Origin: Candidatus Halobonum tyrrellensis G22
Lineage (GTDB): Archaea > Halobacteriota > Halobacteria > Halobacteriales > Haloferacaceae
Reading direction: 5' to 3'
Length of the DNA stretch: 64,000 nucleotides
Assembly (NCBI RefSeq): GCF_000495475.1
Contig: NZ_ASGZ01000028.1
Coordinates: 140,237-204,236, forward strand
The notes under the pieces were generated by a model that worked only from the letters and a program-made list of their open reading frames with translations, was not told where the DNA came from and did no database searches. Each line of letters begins with the position of its first letter. Positions within the stretch are counted from its first letter, which is position 1. Shown here piece after piece: positions 41,343-50,090 of the stretch. A program made the translations under genes and the position numbers.

Positions 41343-42728
41343 ATGACCCGGACGGAGGGCGACCAGCGGGGGGGAGCGCCGGCCCGGCCCGCGGCCGACG
41401 CGACGCTCGTCAGCCGGAGTTGCGAGGTATCGGACGTCTCCTTTCGCGCGTTCCTCGCGGCCCGAGACCGGGGCGAACCGCGGGTCCACTGGGCGTCGCC
41501 CGCGGGTCTCGAACTCGTCGGCGGCGGCGCGGCCGTCCGGCTGACCGCCGAGGGCGCCGACCGGTTCGACCGCCTCCGCGCCGACGCCGCGACGGTGTTC
41601 GCCGACACCGACGTCGGCGCGGAGGCGGGGTCGGCGGCGACGCGCCCCCGAATGCTCGGCGGCGTCGCGTTCGACGCCGCCCACGAACCCGACGCGACGT
41701 GGGCGGGGTTCCCCGCGGCGTCGTTCCTCCTCCCGGCGGTCCAGCTCACCCGCGACCACGAGGGGACGTACCTCACGGTCACCCGCTACGCCGCCGACGC
41801 GACGGCCGCCGCCGTCGACGACGACCTGACGGCCGCCCGCGAGTCGCTCGCCGACCTGCCGATGATGCGCCCCAGCGGCGGCAAGCCCGGCGTCGCGGCG
41901 ACCCGGTGGCGGACCGACCGGGCCGAGTGGGTCGAACAGGTCGAGCGCGTCCGCGAGCGCATCCGCGCGGGCGACCTCCGGAAGGTGGTGCTCGCGACCG
42001 CTCTCGACGTCGACCTGGCGAGTCCGGTCGACATCCCCGACACGCTCGAACGCCTCCGCCGGACGTACCCCGAGTGCTACCGATTCTTGGTCCAGCCGTC
42101 GGGCGGCGACGCGTTCTTCGGCCCGCCGCCCGAACGGCTGGTGAAACTCGACGGCCGCCGCGTCGAGACGGAGGCGCTCGCGGGGTCGATGCCCCGCGGC
42201 GACAGCCACGAGACCGACGCCGACAACGCCCGCTCGCTGCTCGAAAGCGAGAAGCTCCAGCACGAACAGCGGCTGGTGGTCGACACCATCGCCGAGCAGC
42301 TGTCGGCGTACGGCGACGTGCGCGAGGGCGAGCAGGGGGTCCGGAAGCTGACCAACATCCAGCACCTCCGGACGCCCATCGAGGCCGACCTCGACGGGCC
42401 GGAGCACGTCCTCACGCTCGTCGAGGCGCTCCACCCGACGCCGGCGATGGGCGGCCTGCCGCTCGCGGAGGCGCTCGCGACCATCCGCGGGACCGAGACG
42501 TTCGACCGCGGCTGGTACGCCTCGCCCGTCGGCTGGTTCGACGGGAACGGCGACGGCGAGTTCGCGGTCGGCATCCGGTCGTGCGTCGCGGGCGACGACC
42601 ACGCCACGCTGTTCGCCGGCAACGGCATCGTCGGCGACAGCGACCCCGAGGCGGAGTGGGAGGAGCTCCAGCCGAAGGTCCGCCCCGTGCTCGACGAACT
42701 CGAACGCGACGACCGGACCGACGAGTAG
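41343..42728 (+). CDS. menF: Isochorismate synthase
   Basis: A 461-residue chorismate-using enzyme that makes isochorismate, the entry to menaquinone synthesis. Chorismate-binding motifs include RAGDLRKVVLATALDVD (general-base lysine), ETEALAGSMPRGDSHETD, HPTPAMGGLP and GWYASPVGWFDGNGDGEFAVGIRSC. The distinguishing features of MenF/EntC rather than anthranilate or aminodeoxychorismate synthase are visible in these blocks and agree with the men neighbourhood. ATG at 41343 is chosen over the adjacent GTG at 41340. The long Ala/Arg-rich N-terminus (1-30) is variable. Confidence 0.93.
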   Translation: MTRTEGDQRGGAPARPAADATLVSRSCEVSDVSFRAFLAARDRGEPRVHWASPAGLELVGGGAAVRLTAEGADRFDRLRADAATVFADTDVGAEAGSAATRPRMLGGVAFDAAHEPDATWAGFPAASFLLPAVQLTRDHEGTYLTVTRYAADATAAAVDDDLTAARESLADLPMMRPSGGKPGVAATRWRTDRAEWVEQVERVRERIRAGDLRKVVLATALDVDLASPVDIPDTLERLRRTYPECYRFLVQPSGGDAFFGPPPERLVKLDGRRVETEALAGSMPRGDSHETDADNARSLLESEKLQHEQRLVVDTIAEQLSAYGDVREGEQGVRKLTNIQHLRTPIEADLDGPEHVLTLVEALHPTPAMGGLPLAEALATIRGTETFDRGWYASPVGWFDGNGDGEFAVGIRSCVAGDDHATLFAGNGIVGDSDPEAEWEELQPKVRPVLDELERDDRTDE

Positions 42729-42788
42729 CGCGGCGGGCGCCCGACGCGAACCCGAAGACATACTACTGCGGCGGCGACACCGGGGGGT

Positions 42789-44450
42789 ATGTCCGAGCGG
42801 CCGTCCGCCCCGCGCGACCGCGTCCTCCTCGCGGTCGTCGCGCTCTCGCTGCTCGCGCTGCTCGCGCGGGCCGTCCTCCTCGGCGACCGCCCGTTCCACT
42901 GGGCCGAGGGTCGCGTCGGCTACTGGACGCTCCGCTTTCTCGACACCGGCGGCTACGAGTACCACCCGACGGCGGGCGGGCCGTTCCTCCACGTCGTCAA
43001 TCGGTGGCTGTTCGCGGTCGTCGACCCCACCGACGCCTCCGCGCGCGCCGTCGTCGCGCTGGTGGGCGGGCTGCTCCCGCTGTCGGCGCTGCTGTTCCGG
43101 GGGTCGCTCCGGGACGGCGAGACGGTCGCGCTCGCGGGCCTGCTCGCGGCCGACCCGCTGTTGCTCTACTACTCGCGGTTCCTCCGGGGCGACCTGCCCG
43201 CGGCGGCGTTCGGGCTGGTCGCGGTCGGCGGCGTCGTCCGCTACCGCGACTCGGGGGCGCAGTGGGGGCTCTACCTCGCGGCCGCGGCGTTCGCGCTCGC
43301 GCTCGCGGCGTCGGGCTTCGCGGCCGCGTACCCGGTCGTCTGGCTCGCCGCCGGCCTCCTCGTCCTCGACGAGTCGCGGGTCCGCGGCGTGCCCGACGCG
43401 GCGCGCGAGCGTCTCGGGCGGGGGCGGGCGTGGCTCGTCTCGCGGGCCACGCCGCTCGCGCGCGCGCTGTTCGTCTTCCTCGCGGTCGCGCTGTTCTTCT
43501 TCGCGCCGCGGGCGGCGGGGTCGGGGGTGGGGCTGTGGAACCCGGCGACGTTCCCGGCGGTCGTCACCGAGGCGTTCGTCGGCGCGCCCGAGCGGTTCGT
43601 GGGGCTGCGGTTCGTCTACCGGATCGAGCAGGCCGGCCACCCGCTGCTGTCGTCGCTGGCGGCGTTCTTCCGCACGCTCGCGGCGACGGCGTGGCCGCTG
43701 GTCCTGCTCGGGCTTGTCGGGTTCGCGCTCGAACGCTACGCCCCCGACACCCGCGGCGTGGTCGCGTTCGGCGCGTACGCCGGCGGCGTCGGCCTGTTCG
43801 TCTTCCCGGTCGCGTCGATGCGTGCCGAGCCGTGGAGCGCCGTCCACGTCCTCCCGTGGCTGGCGCTCCCCGCCGCCGTGGGGCTGGCGCGGGTCGCCCG
43901 GGGGCTGTGGACGCGGGCCACCCGCAGCGACGCGACCTCGGGCGGTCGACGCCCCGCGCGGGTCGTCGCCGTCGTCCTCGTCGTCACCGCGAGTCTCGCG
44001 GCGGTCGGCGCGACGACGGCGGGCGTGTACGCCGCCCCCGCCTCGGAGTCGGGGACGGCGTTCGCGCAGTTCGCTCAGCCCGCCGACGACCTCGACGGGA
44101 TGGTCGCGGCCGCCTCGGCCGCGACCGCGGGCCACGACGACGGCCCGGACGTGGTGTACGTCGGCGCCGACCTCGACACCTCCCGCGAGTACGACAGCCC
44201 GCCGGTTCTCGGCGCCGACCGGGACGCGTGGGGGGCGCGTCTCCCCCTGCAGTGGTACTTCGAGCGACTGGACGCCGACACCAGTAGCGTCCGCTGGCTG
44301 TCGAACGTCTCCGGGTCGCCGCCGGTCGTCGTGACGGTGCCCGACCAGCGGGTCGACGCCGGCGAACGGTTCGAGGGGTACCGCGAGTTCGAACTCCGCC
44401 TCGGCCTGTGGGACCGGACGGTCGTCGTGTTCGTCGCCCCCGACGAGTGA
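42789..44450 (+). CDS. Agl23-type membrane protein (TIGR03663)
   Basis: A 553-residue polytopic protein with roughly ten to eleven hydrophobic segments in the first 430 residues and a soluble C-terminal domain of about 120. The early loop DRPFHWAEGRVGYWTLRF with YHPTAGGPFLH resembles the TIGR03663 family, named flippase-activity-associated protein Agl23, of GT-C-like proteins in haloarchaea. Acidic and His residues in the first loop are typical of GT-C glycosyltransferases, but activity is unproven. The start is ATG at 42789. It ends 157 bp from the convergent tfb gene. Confidence 0.82.
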   Translation: MSERPSAPRDRVLLAVVALSLLALLARAVLLGDRPFHWAEGRVGYWTLRFLDTGGYEYHPTAGGPFLHVVNRWLFAVVDPTDASARAVVALVGGLLPLSALLFRGSLRDGETVALAGLLAADPLLLYYSRFLRGDLPAAAFGLVAVGGVVRYRDSGAQWGLYLAAAAFALALAASGFAAAYPVVWLAAGLLVLDESRVRGVPDAARERLGRGRAWLVSRATPLARALFVFLAVALFFFAPRAAGSGVGLWNPATFPAVVTEAFVGAPERFVGLRFVYRIEQAGHPLLSSLAAFFRTLAATAWPLVLLGLVGFALERYAPDTRGVVAFGAYAGGVGLFVFPVASMRAEPWSAVHVLPWLALPAAVGLARVARGLWTRATRSDATSGGRRPARVVAVVLVVTASLAAVGATTAGVYAAPASESGTAFAQFAQPADDLDGMVAAASAATAGHDDGPDVVYVGADLDTSREYDSPPVLGADRDAWGARLPLQWYFERLDADTSSVRWLSNVSGSPPVVVTVPDQRVDAGERFEGYREFELRLGLWDRTVVVFVAPDE

Positions 44451-44607
44451 ACCGAGGCGGTGTCGGGTCGGCGACGAGTCGGCGTCGCTCCCGGCGGGAG
44501 CCGACGCCGGGTACTCGAAACGGGCGGAACGCCCGCGACGGACGGGCCGTCGCGGGCGGCGAGAAGAGGCCGGAAGGGTGTCGTACCGGGTGCCGGATGC
44601 GACCGAC

Positions 44608-45564
44608 TCAGCGGAAGCCCATCGCCTCGATCTGCTCTTGATACCGGTTGCGGATGGTGACCTCGGTCACCTGCGCGACGTCGGCGACCTCTCGCTGGGT
44701 CTTCTTCTCGTTACACAGCAGCGACGCCGCGTAGATGGCCGCCGCGGCGAACCCCGTCGGCGACTTCCCCGACAACAGCCCCTGCTCGGCGGAGACGTCG
44801 ATGATCTCGGTCGCCTTCGCCTGCGTCTCCTCGCTGAGTCCGAGCGCGGAGGCGAACCGCGGGACGAACTGCTTGGGGTCGACCGGCTTGAGTTCGAGCC
44901 CGAGTTCCTGGGAGATGTAGCGGTAGGTCCGACCGATCTCCTTCTGTTCGACGCGGGAGACCTCCGCGACCTCGTCGAGCGAGCGGGGGATCCCCTCCTG
45001 GCGGCAGGCGGCGTACAGCGCGGCGGTGGCGACGCCCTCGATGGAGCGGCCGCGGATGAGGTCCTCCTTGAGCGCGCGTCGGTAGATCACGGAGGCGACC
45101 TCGCGTACGGAGCGGGGGACGCCGAGAGCGCTCGCCATGCGGTCGATCTCCGAGAGCGCGAACTGGAGGTTGCGCTCGCCGGCGTCCTTGGTGCGGATGC
45201 GTTCCTGCCACTTCCGCAGGCGGTGCATCTGCGAGCGCTTCTCCGAGGAGAGCGAGCGGCCGTAGGCGTCCTTGTCCTTCCAGTCGATGGTGGTGGTCAG
45301 CCCCTTGTCGTGCATCGTCTCCGTCACCGGAGCGCCGACGCGGGACTTCGACTGGCGCTCGGAGTGGTTGAACGCCCGCCACTCCGGCCCCCGGTCGATC
45401 TGTCGTTCGTCGAGGACCAGCCCGCAGTCGTCACAGACGAGTTCGCCCTGGTCGGAGTCCATGATGACCTCCGAGGAGCCGCACTCGGGACATTTGACCG
45501 TCTCGTCCGATTGTTGTTCCGACTCGTCCTGCTCCCGCTGTCGCTGTCGGCTCGGACCTTCCAT
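44608..45564 (-). CDS. tfb: Transcription initiation factor TFB (TFIIB)
   Basis: A 318-residue TFB that recruits RNA polymerase to TBP-bound promoters. The N-terminal zinc ribbon has Cys25, Cys28, Cys44 and Cys47 (CPECG ... CDDCG), followed by the B-finger region [18 protein letters not shown] and two cyclin repeats ending [22 protein letters not shown], the BRE-reading helix. Haloarchaea carry several TFBs; which paralogue this is cannot be told. The start ATG at 45564 is preceded by the TATA box at 45591-45596. It is divergent from a conserved hypothetical gene. Confidence 0.96.
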   Translation of the reverse strand: MEGPSRQRQREQDESEQQSDETVKCPECGSSEVIMDSDQGELVCDDCGLVLDERQIDRGPEWRAFNHSERQSKSRVGAPVTETMHDKGLTTTIDWKDKDAYGRSLSSEKRSQMHRLRKWQERIRTKDAGERNLQFALSEIDRMASALGVPRSVREVASVIYRRALKEDLIRGRSIEGVATAALYAACRQEGIPRSLDEVAEVSRVEQKEIGRTYRYISQELGLELKPVDPKQFVPRFASALGLSEETQAKATEIIDVSAEQGLLSGKSPTGFAAAAIYAASLLCNEKKTQREVADVAQVTEVTIRNRYQEQIEAMGFR

Positions 45565-45590
45565 TAATAAGTTTTGTGTCCCGGCTACTA

Positions 45591-45596
45591 TTTAAA
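45591..45596 (-). promoter_or_regulatory. TATA box of tfb
   Basis: TTTAAA, within AAGTTTAAATAGTA on the minus strand, lies 27-32 bp before the ATG at 45564. A CCGCCG-TTTT-CGGCGG hairpin (45645-45660) stands further upstream. Confidence 0.75.
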
Positions 45597-45796
45597 CTTT
45601 CGGGTGGGCGCGAACGGGGATACGCGGGGTTCGACCCGCCGAACCCGCCGTTTTCGGCGGTAGGGAGACCCGAGGCGAACCGAAGGACATGTCGTGTGTC
45701 GGTCGCCGCGCGCCTCGCTGACGCCGGAGACGCCCGGATACGCGGGTCTCGGCCGCCGGTTGGCTGGCCCGTCGAATAACCATCGCGCATTCACAA

Positions 45797-45811
45797 AACC
45801 TTTTGTATTAC
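45797..45811 (+). promoter_or_regulatory. TATA region of the 45831 gene
   Basis: AACCTTTTGTATTAC spans the position 20-34 bp before the ATG at 45831 and is the only AT-rich stretch there, consistent with a leaderless promoter. Confidence 0.6.
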
Positions 45812-45830
45812 CGCACTCTATCCGGAGTCG

Positions 45831-46232
45831 ATGAGCACGGGCACGACGGCGAGCGGGGACGTACGGCGCGCGGTCGCCGCGAGCGAACCGGCGGACGTGG
45901 AACCGGTCATCGTCGAGGCGGCGACGCTGGAGTCGACCGCCCCGGAGTACCTCCGGGCGTTCCGCGCGGACCTCGACGAGGCGGGCTACCTCCCCGCCGG
46001 GCTCCGCGCCGAGGCGCGTTTCGCGGCGGACTGTTCGATCGAGACGCAGGCGGAGACCGACCGGCTCCGCGACCTGGTCCGCGCCGCCTCGTTCCTCGGG
46101 GCGAGCCGGGTCGAGGTGGTGGCCGACGAGGTGGCCGCCCCCGCGAAGGTGGAGCCGGCGCTGTCGGCGCTGGCCGAACGCGCCGAACGCGAGGGCGTCA
46201 CCCTCACGGTGACGGGTCCCGTCGATCTCTGA
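45831..46232 (+). CDS. Conserved haloarchaeal hypothetical protein
   Basis: A 133-residue acidic alpha/beta protein: a strand-helix start PVIVEAATLESTAPEYLRAFRADLDEAG, then CSIETQAETDRLRDLVRAASFLGASRVEVVADEV and a final VTLTVTGPVDL. One Cys (residue 64) is in ADCSIET. No known family can be named. It is divergent from tfb, and its stop overlaps the next context by one base spacing before the methyltransferase GTG at 46234, so they are cotranscribed. This suggests a link to RNA or translation. Confidence 0.7.
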   Translation: MSTGTTASGDVRRAVAASEPADVEPVIVEAATLESTAPEYLRAFRADLDEAGYLPAGLRAEARFAADCSIETQAETDRLRDLVRAASFLGASRVEVVADEVAAPAKVEPALSALAERAEREGVTLTVTGPVDL

Positions 46233-46233
46233 C

Positions 46234-46869
46234 GTGAGCAGACGGGCGCTCGAAGGCAAGCTCGCGGTCGTCGCGGGCTTCACCGACCCGACGGCCGCGC
46301 TCGAACAGTACCCGACACCCGCGGACGTGGCCGCCCACGTCGTCCACCTCGCGGACCTCCGGGGTGACGTGGCCGGCCGGACGGTCCTCGACCTGGGGAC
46401 CGGGACCGGCATGTTCGCCCTCGGCGCCGCGCTCCGGGGGGCCGACCGGGCCGTCGGCGTCGAACTCGACCGGGGGGCGCTGTCGGTCGCGCGCGACAAC
46501 GAGCGCCGCGTCGGCGCGCGCACCGCGGTCGACTGGATCCACGCCGACGCGACCCGCCCGCCGCTGTGTCCCGACGAGCCGGCGACCGTCCTGATGAACC
46601 CGCCGTTCGGCGCGCAGTCGGGCAACGAACACGCCGACCGCGAGTTCCTCGCCGCCGCCGCCGACCTCGCGTCGGTCTCCTACTCGGTCCACAACGCCGG
46701 TAGCCGGGCGTTCGTCGAGTCGTTCGCCGCCGACCGCGGCGGGGTCGTCACCGACGCGTTCGAGGTGACGCTCACGCTCGACCGCCAGTACGACCATCAG
46801 AGCCGCGAGCGACACGACCTCGACGCGGAGGCGTTCCGGGTCGAGTGGTCCGGGTCGAGCGAGGAGTGA
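46234..46869 (+). CDS. METTL5-like adenine N6-methyltransferase
   Basis: A 211-residue SAM-dependent methyltransferase. SAM motif I is VLDLGTGTGMFALGA (residues 51-65), the acidic motif II is VGVELDRGAL, and the catalytic NPPF motif is Asn122-Phe125 in LMNPPFGAQSGNEHADREF. The opening LEQYPTPADVAAHVV matches METTL5 and archaeal relatives, which make m6A in rRNA. An archaeal rRNA target is inferred by family. The start is GTG at 46234, one base after the upstream stop. Confidence 0.9.
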   Translation: MSRRALEGKLAVVAGFTDPTAALEQYPTPADVAAHVVHLADLRGDVAGRTVLDLGTGTGMFALGAALRGADRAVGVELDRGALSVARDNERRVGARTAVDWIHADATRPPLCPDEPATVLMNPPFGAQSGNEHADREFLAAAADLASVSYSVHNAGSRAFVESFAADRGGVVTDAFEVTLTLDRQYDHQSRERHDLDAEAFRVEWSGSSEE

Positions 46870-46917
46870 CCCGACCCGCCGCCCCGACCGTCCGCCGCTC
46901 CACCGTCGCCCGCCGCC

Positions 46918-48690
46918 TCACTGCCGCCGCCTCCCGTACGTCTCTTTCGCCGCCACTTGCACGCGCGTGGCGTTCCCGCCGGTCGTCGCGACCACCGTTC
47001 GCCCCTCCCTGAGGAACGTCAGCCCGCCCGCCGACACCGTCTCGTTCCCCTCCGGCACGGGCGTGAACGTCGTCTCGTTCGCCCCCGTGACCGCGAGGCT
47101 GAACGACCCGTTCGTCGGCGCGACCGCCACCGTCCGGCCGTCGATACGCGGGCGGGCGGCCGCGGACGGCGAGGCGTACGAGAGGTGCGCCTCGCCGTCG
47201 TGGCGCAGGCGGACGACGTAGGTGACGTTCCCGCCGGTGGTGCGCCACCCCTCCCGGACCGCGACCACCGTCTCGCGCCACCCCACCCCGCCGAGGACGA
47301 CCGTCGACCGGCCCGCGAACGCCAACCGACCCTTGGTCACTGCGGTGGTCCAGATGCGGCGCTCGGGGTTGCGGACGATGACGCCCGAGGTGTTGACGCT
47401 GGTCGTCTCGCCGAACGCGCTCACCTCGACGACCGACACCATCCCGTTCTCCACCCCCTCGGCGTACGTCACCTGGTAGTCGCGGACGTGGACCGGTTCG
47501 CCGGGGAGCGAGCCGTCGTCGACGGTCGAGAGGCTCACCGGTACCGCCGCGCCCGCCAGCCCCGCGGTGACGACCGACAGACACAGCACCGCGCCCATCG
47601 CGGGCGTGGCCCGCGAGACCGCTCCGCGGAGCGACGCGTCGCGGAACACGTCCCACGAGGCGTCCGAGGAGCCGTACGTCCCGAGCGCGGCGACCAACAG
47701 CGCGAGCACCACCACCAGCGTCACCCCGACCGCGCGGTAGAGCACGTACGTCTCGCCGCCGCGGTACCAGTAGACGGCCCACAGCGACTGCTCGGCGCAG
47801 AACAGCAGCGCGCCGACGAACAGCCGCCCGGGGCGCGGCAGCGCGTCGCGCCGCCGGCTGGCGAGCGCGAACGCCACGAGCAGGCCGACGAGTAACCCCA
47901 GCGCGTGCCCCTGGACGGCGATGCTCGCCCACCACGGCGTGACGTACGCCGCCCGCCCGGAGGCGACCACCACGGGGTTCTGGAGCGCGTTGTACACCAG
48001 CGAGAGCGTGCCCGACGCCGTGAGCGCGACGACCGTCGTCAGCGGCCGGTACAGCAGCGAAAAGCCCGCGAACGCGAAGACGACGCCCGAGAAGCCGACG
48101 ACCGGCCCGAGCGAGAACGCGGCGGTCGCCAACCCCACCACGACCGCGCCCGCGGGGAAGAGGACGAACGCCCGGACGCGCGGCCGGTCGACCCACGACT
48201 CCCCCGCGCTCGTGCCGTCCGCGCCCGCTCCGCTCCCGCCGTCGGCGCGCGCGCCGTCGCCGTCCGCCCCGTCCCGCCGGTCGGGGAAGTGGCCGAACGC
48301 GTACTCGGCGACGGACGCGAGCGTCAGCGTCGCCATCAGGTTGCCGAGGAGGTGACCCGGCCCGCTGTGGGCGAACGCCGCGGTCACCACCCCCAGCGGC
48401 TCGAAGTACGACCACGCCCGGAACGGGATGACGACCGGGTTGTACCAGTGGTCGTACCCCCCCTGGACGAACAGGTACACCCCGAGGACGAACGCCGCGG
48501 TGGTCAGCGTCCCCCACGGCACGCCGAACAGGAACCGCTCGCGGAGCGGCGCCACGACTGCCGCCCCCCCCGTATCCACCCCGGCGTCCCGGTCGTCCGA
48601 CGCGGTGCGACCGAGCGCGGCCACGACCAGGCCGGCCGCGACGAACGCCGCGACGACGGCGAGCCGCATCCCCAACGCGACCCAGTTCAC
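46918..48690 (-). CDS. Rhomboid-family intramembrane protease with large C-terminal domain
   Basis: A 590-residue protein. A rhomboid core of about seven helices (about residues 8-330) carries the catalytic Ser201 in VVGFSGVVFAF and His262 in VQGHALGLLVG, plus HSGPGHLLGN (His108, His113, Asn117), which positions the oxyanion. A low-complexity Asp/Gly/Ala loop (about 137-168) interrupts the early region. After a helix near 370-385, the last 200 residues form a beta-rich, Thr/Gly-rich exterior domain with NVT and NET sequons. Substrates are unknown. GTG at 48690 is chosen; ATG at 48669 is an alternative. Confidence 0.87.
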   Translation of the reverse strand: MNWVALGMRLAVVAAFVAAGLVVAALGRTASDDRDAGVDTGGAAVVAPLRERFLFGVPWGTLTTAAFVLGVYLFVQGGYDHWYNPVVIPFRAWSYFEPLGVVTAAFAHSGPGHLLGNLMATLTLASVAEYAFGHFPDRRDGADGDGARADGGSGAGADGTSAGESWVDRPRVRAFVLFPAGAVVVGLATAAFSLGPVVGFSGVVFAFAGFSLLYRPLTTVVALTASGTLSLVYNALQNPVVVASGRAAYVTPWWASIAVQGHALGLLVGLLVAFALASRRRDALPRPGRLFVGALLFCAEQSLWAVYWYRGGETYVLYRAVGVTLVVVLALLVAALGTYGSSDASWDVFRDASLRGAVSRATPAMGAVLCLSVVTAGLAGAAVPVSLSTVDDGSLPGEPVHVRDYQVTYAEGVENGMVSVVEVSAFGETTSVNTSGVIVRNPERRIWTTAVTKGRLAFAGRSTVVLGGVGWRETVVAVREGWRTTGGNVTYVVRLRHDGEAHLSYASPSAAARPRIDGRTVAVAPTNGSFSLAVTGANETTFTPVPEGNETVSAGGLTFLREGRTVVATTGGNATRVQVAAKETYGRRRQ

Positions 48691-48836
48691 ACGGGGTGTC
48701 AGTCCCCCCCACACTTTACCGTCCCGGTCGTTCGTGTCCCCGAACCGGTCCGTCGATCTCGGAGACGTACCGGGGTGAGCGCCGGCGACCGGCGCGGGTC
48801 GACACCCTCTTTCCCCCGGCGGCGCTCCCCTCGGGG

Positions 48837-49196
48837 GTGTCACTGCTCACCTCGCTCCCCGACCGCCCGCTGTCGGCGGCGGCGGTCGCGGCGCTCAACC
48901 GGGCCGACGCGGTGGAACTGGCGGTCGCCGTCGACGACGACGACCCGGCTGACGGGCTGTTGCTCGCCACCGACGCGTGGGTGAAGGGGCTCGCGTTCGA
49001 CGGCGCCGGGTGGTCGGTCGTCGAGACCGTCGGGGTCGACGGCGCGGACGATCGGTACGACGCGCTCCGGGCGTGCGAGACGGCGGTTCGGGCGGAACGC
49101 GACGGGGACGACACGGACGCGAGCGACGACCCGAGCCGGGACGCCGACCCGGACGGGGACGCGAGCGACGACCCGGCGAACGACGCGGACCGGTAG
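48837..49196 (+). CDS. Acidic hypothetical protein
   Basis: A 119-residue protein with a folded-looking N-terminal part (LTSLPDRPLSAAAVAALNRADAVEL, LLLATDAWVKGLAFDGAGWSVVETVG, RYDALRACETAVRA) and a 35-residue Asp-rich tail that is probably disordered. The start is GTG at 48837. No family is recognised. It is divergent from the rhomboid gene and lies 82 bp before the UspA gene on the same strand. Confidence 0.6.
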   Translation: MSLLTSLPDRPLSAAAVAALNRADAVELAVAVDDDDPADGLLLATDAWVKGLAFDGAGWSVVETVGVDGADDRYDALRACETAVRAERDGDDTDASDDPSRDADPDGDASDDPANDADR

Positions 49197-49278
49197 CCCG
49201 CGTCGACCCGGGCGGCTTTCCCGGCCGTCGGGAGCCGTCGCCGGCTTTACCCCCGCGCGTGTGGTACTCCGACGCACG

Positions 49279-49713
49279 ATGTACGACGAGATACTCGTCC
49301 CGACCGACGGCAGTCCGGCGGCGGCGGCGGCCATCGAACACGCGGTGACGCTCGCCGAGCGGTTCGACGCGACGATCCACGCGCTGTACGTCGTGGACAT
49401 GACGGGGTACACGACGCTCGAAGCCGGGACGGGTGTCGTCGTCGAAGCGCTCGAAGAGGAGGGCGAGGCCGCCGTCGACGCGGTGCGGGAGGCGGCCGAG
49501 GCGGCCGACGTCCCGGTCACGGAGCACGTGGTCTCGGGGAGCCCCTACCGGTCGATCCTGGAGTACGCGAACGACGAGGAGGTCGACCTGATCGTCATGG
49601 GGACGCACGGCCGGCGGGGACTCGACCGCTACCTGCTCGGGAGCGTCACCGAGCGGGTGGTCCGGAGCGCCGATCAGGCGGTGATGACCGTCAGGATGCC
49701 CGACGAGGAGTGA
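49279..49713 (+). CDS. Universal stress protein (UspA domain)
   Basis: A 144-residue single-domain universal stress protein. It opens MYDEILVPTDGSPAAAAAIEHA and carries the ATP-binding glycine pattern GTHGRRGLDRYLLGSVTERV near residues 111-130, so nucleotide binding is likely. Such proteins respond to stress, but the specific role is open. The start is ATG at 49279. Confidence 0.93.
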   Translation: MYDEILVPTDGSPAAAAAIEHAVTLAERFDATIHALYVVDMTGYTTLEAGTGVVVEALEEEGEAAVDAVREAAEAADVPVTEHVVSGSPYRSILEYANDEEVDLIVMGTHGRRGLDRYLLGSVTERVVRSADQAVMTVRMPDEE

Positions 49714-50090
49714 CCGGGGGTCGAGTGTCGGGGAGTCGAGTGTTCGGCGCGCGAAATTCGACGGCTCGACGCCCCGGTCGTCCGATGCCGGGGGCCGAGG
49801 GAGTCCGCCGGTACGGAGCCGAACGTAGTCGGGCGGAGCGCTCCCGTTCCCACGGGGTTTCACCCTCGGTATCGTGGAAATTTTCGTACCGACGCCGCGT
49901 CGATAGCCGTCCGCCCGGTCGACCCTCGCCTCCGGGCCGGCCTCGGCGCGTCCGCCGACGGAGCCCGACTCGGGTTCGCCTCGCCGCTCGCCGCACCTCG
50001 TTCGGGGGAGCGAACGTGGTGCGACCCCGCGGGAGGCGACGCCCTCGCCGCGACGCCCGGATTTATGCCGGGCGGCGCCGACTCCCGTTC
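49714..50090. other. Gene-free interval
   Basis: About 377 bp with no convincing gene. It contains GTCGAGTGT twice (about 49731-49753) and a GCGGAGCGCTCCCG string near 49835 similar to one near 8774. The TATA box ATTTATG at 50061-50067, 24-30 bp before the M20 gene, lies at its end. Confidence 0.55.
50061..50067 (+). promoter_or_regulatory. TATA box of the M20 gene
   Basis: ATTTATG lies 24-30 bp before the ATG at 50091, the position expected for a leaderless transcript. Confidence 0.65.

Noticed and set aside
45628..45650. tRNA T-arm-like GGGGTTCGACCC
   Set aside because: The flanking bases do not form a five-base T-stem and no cloverleaf can be built around it.
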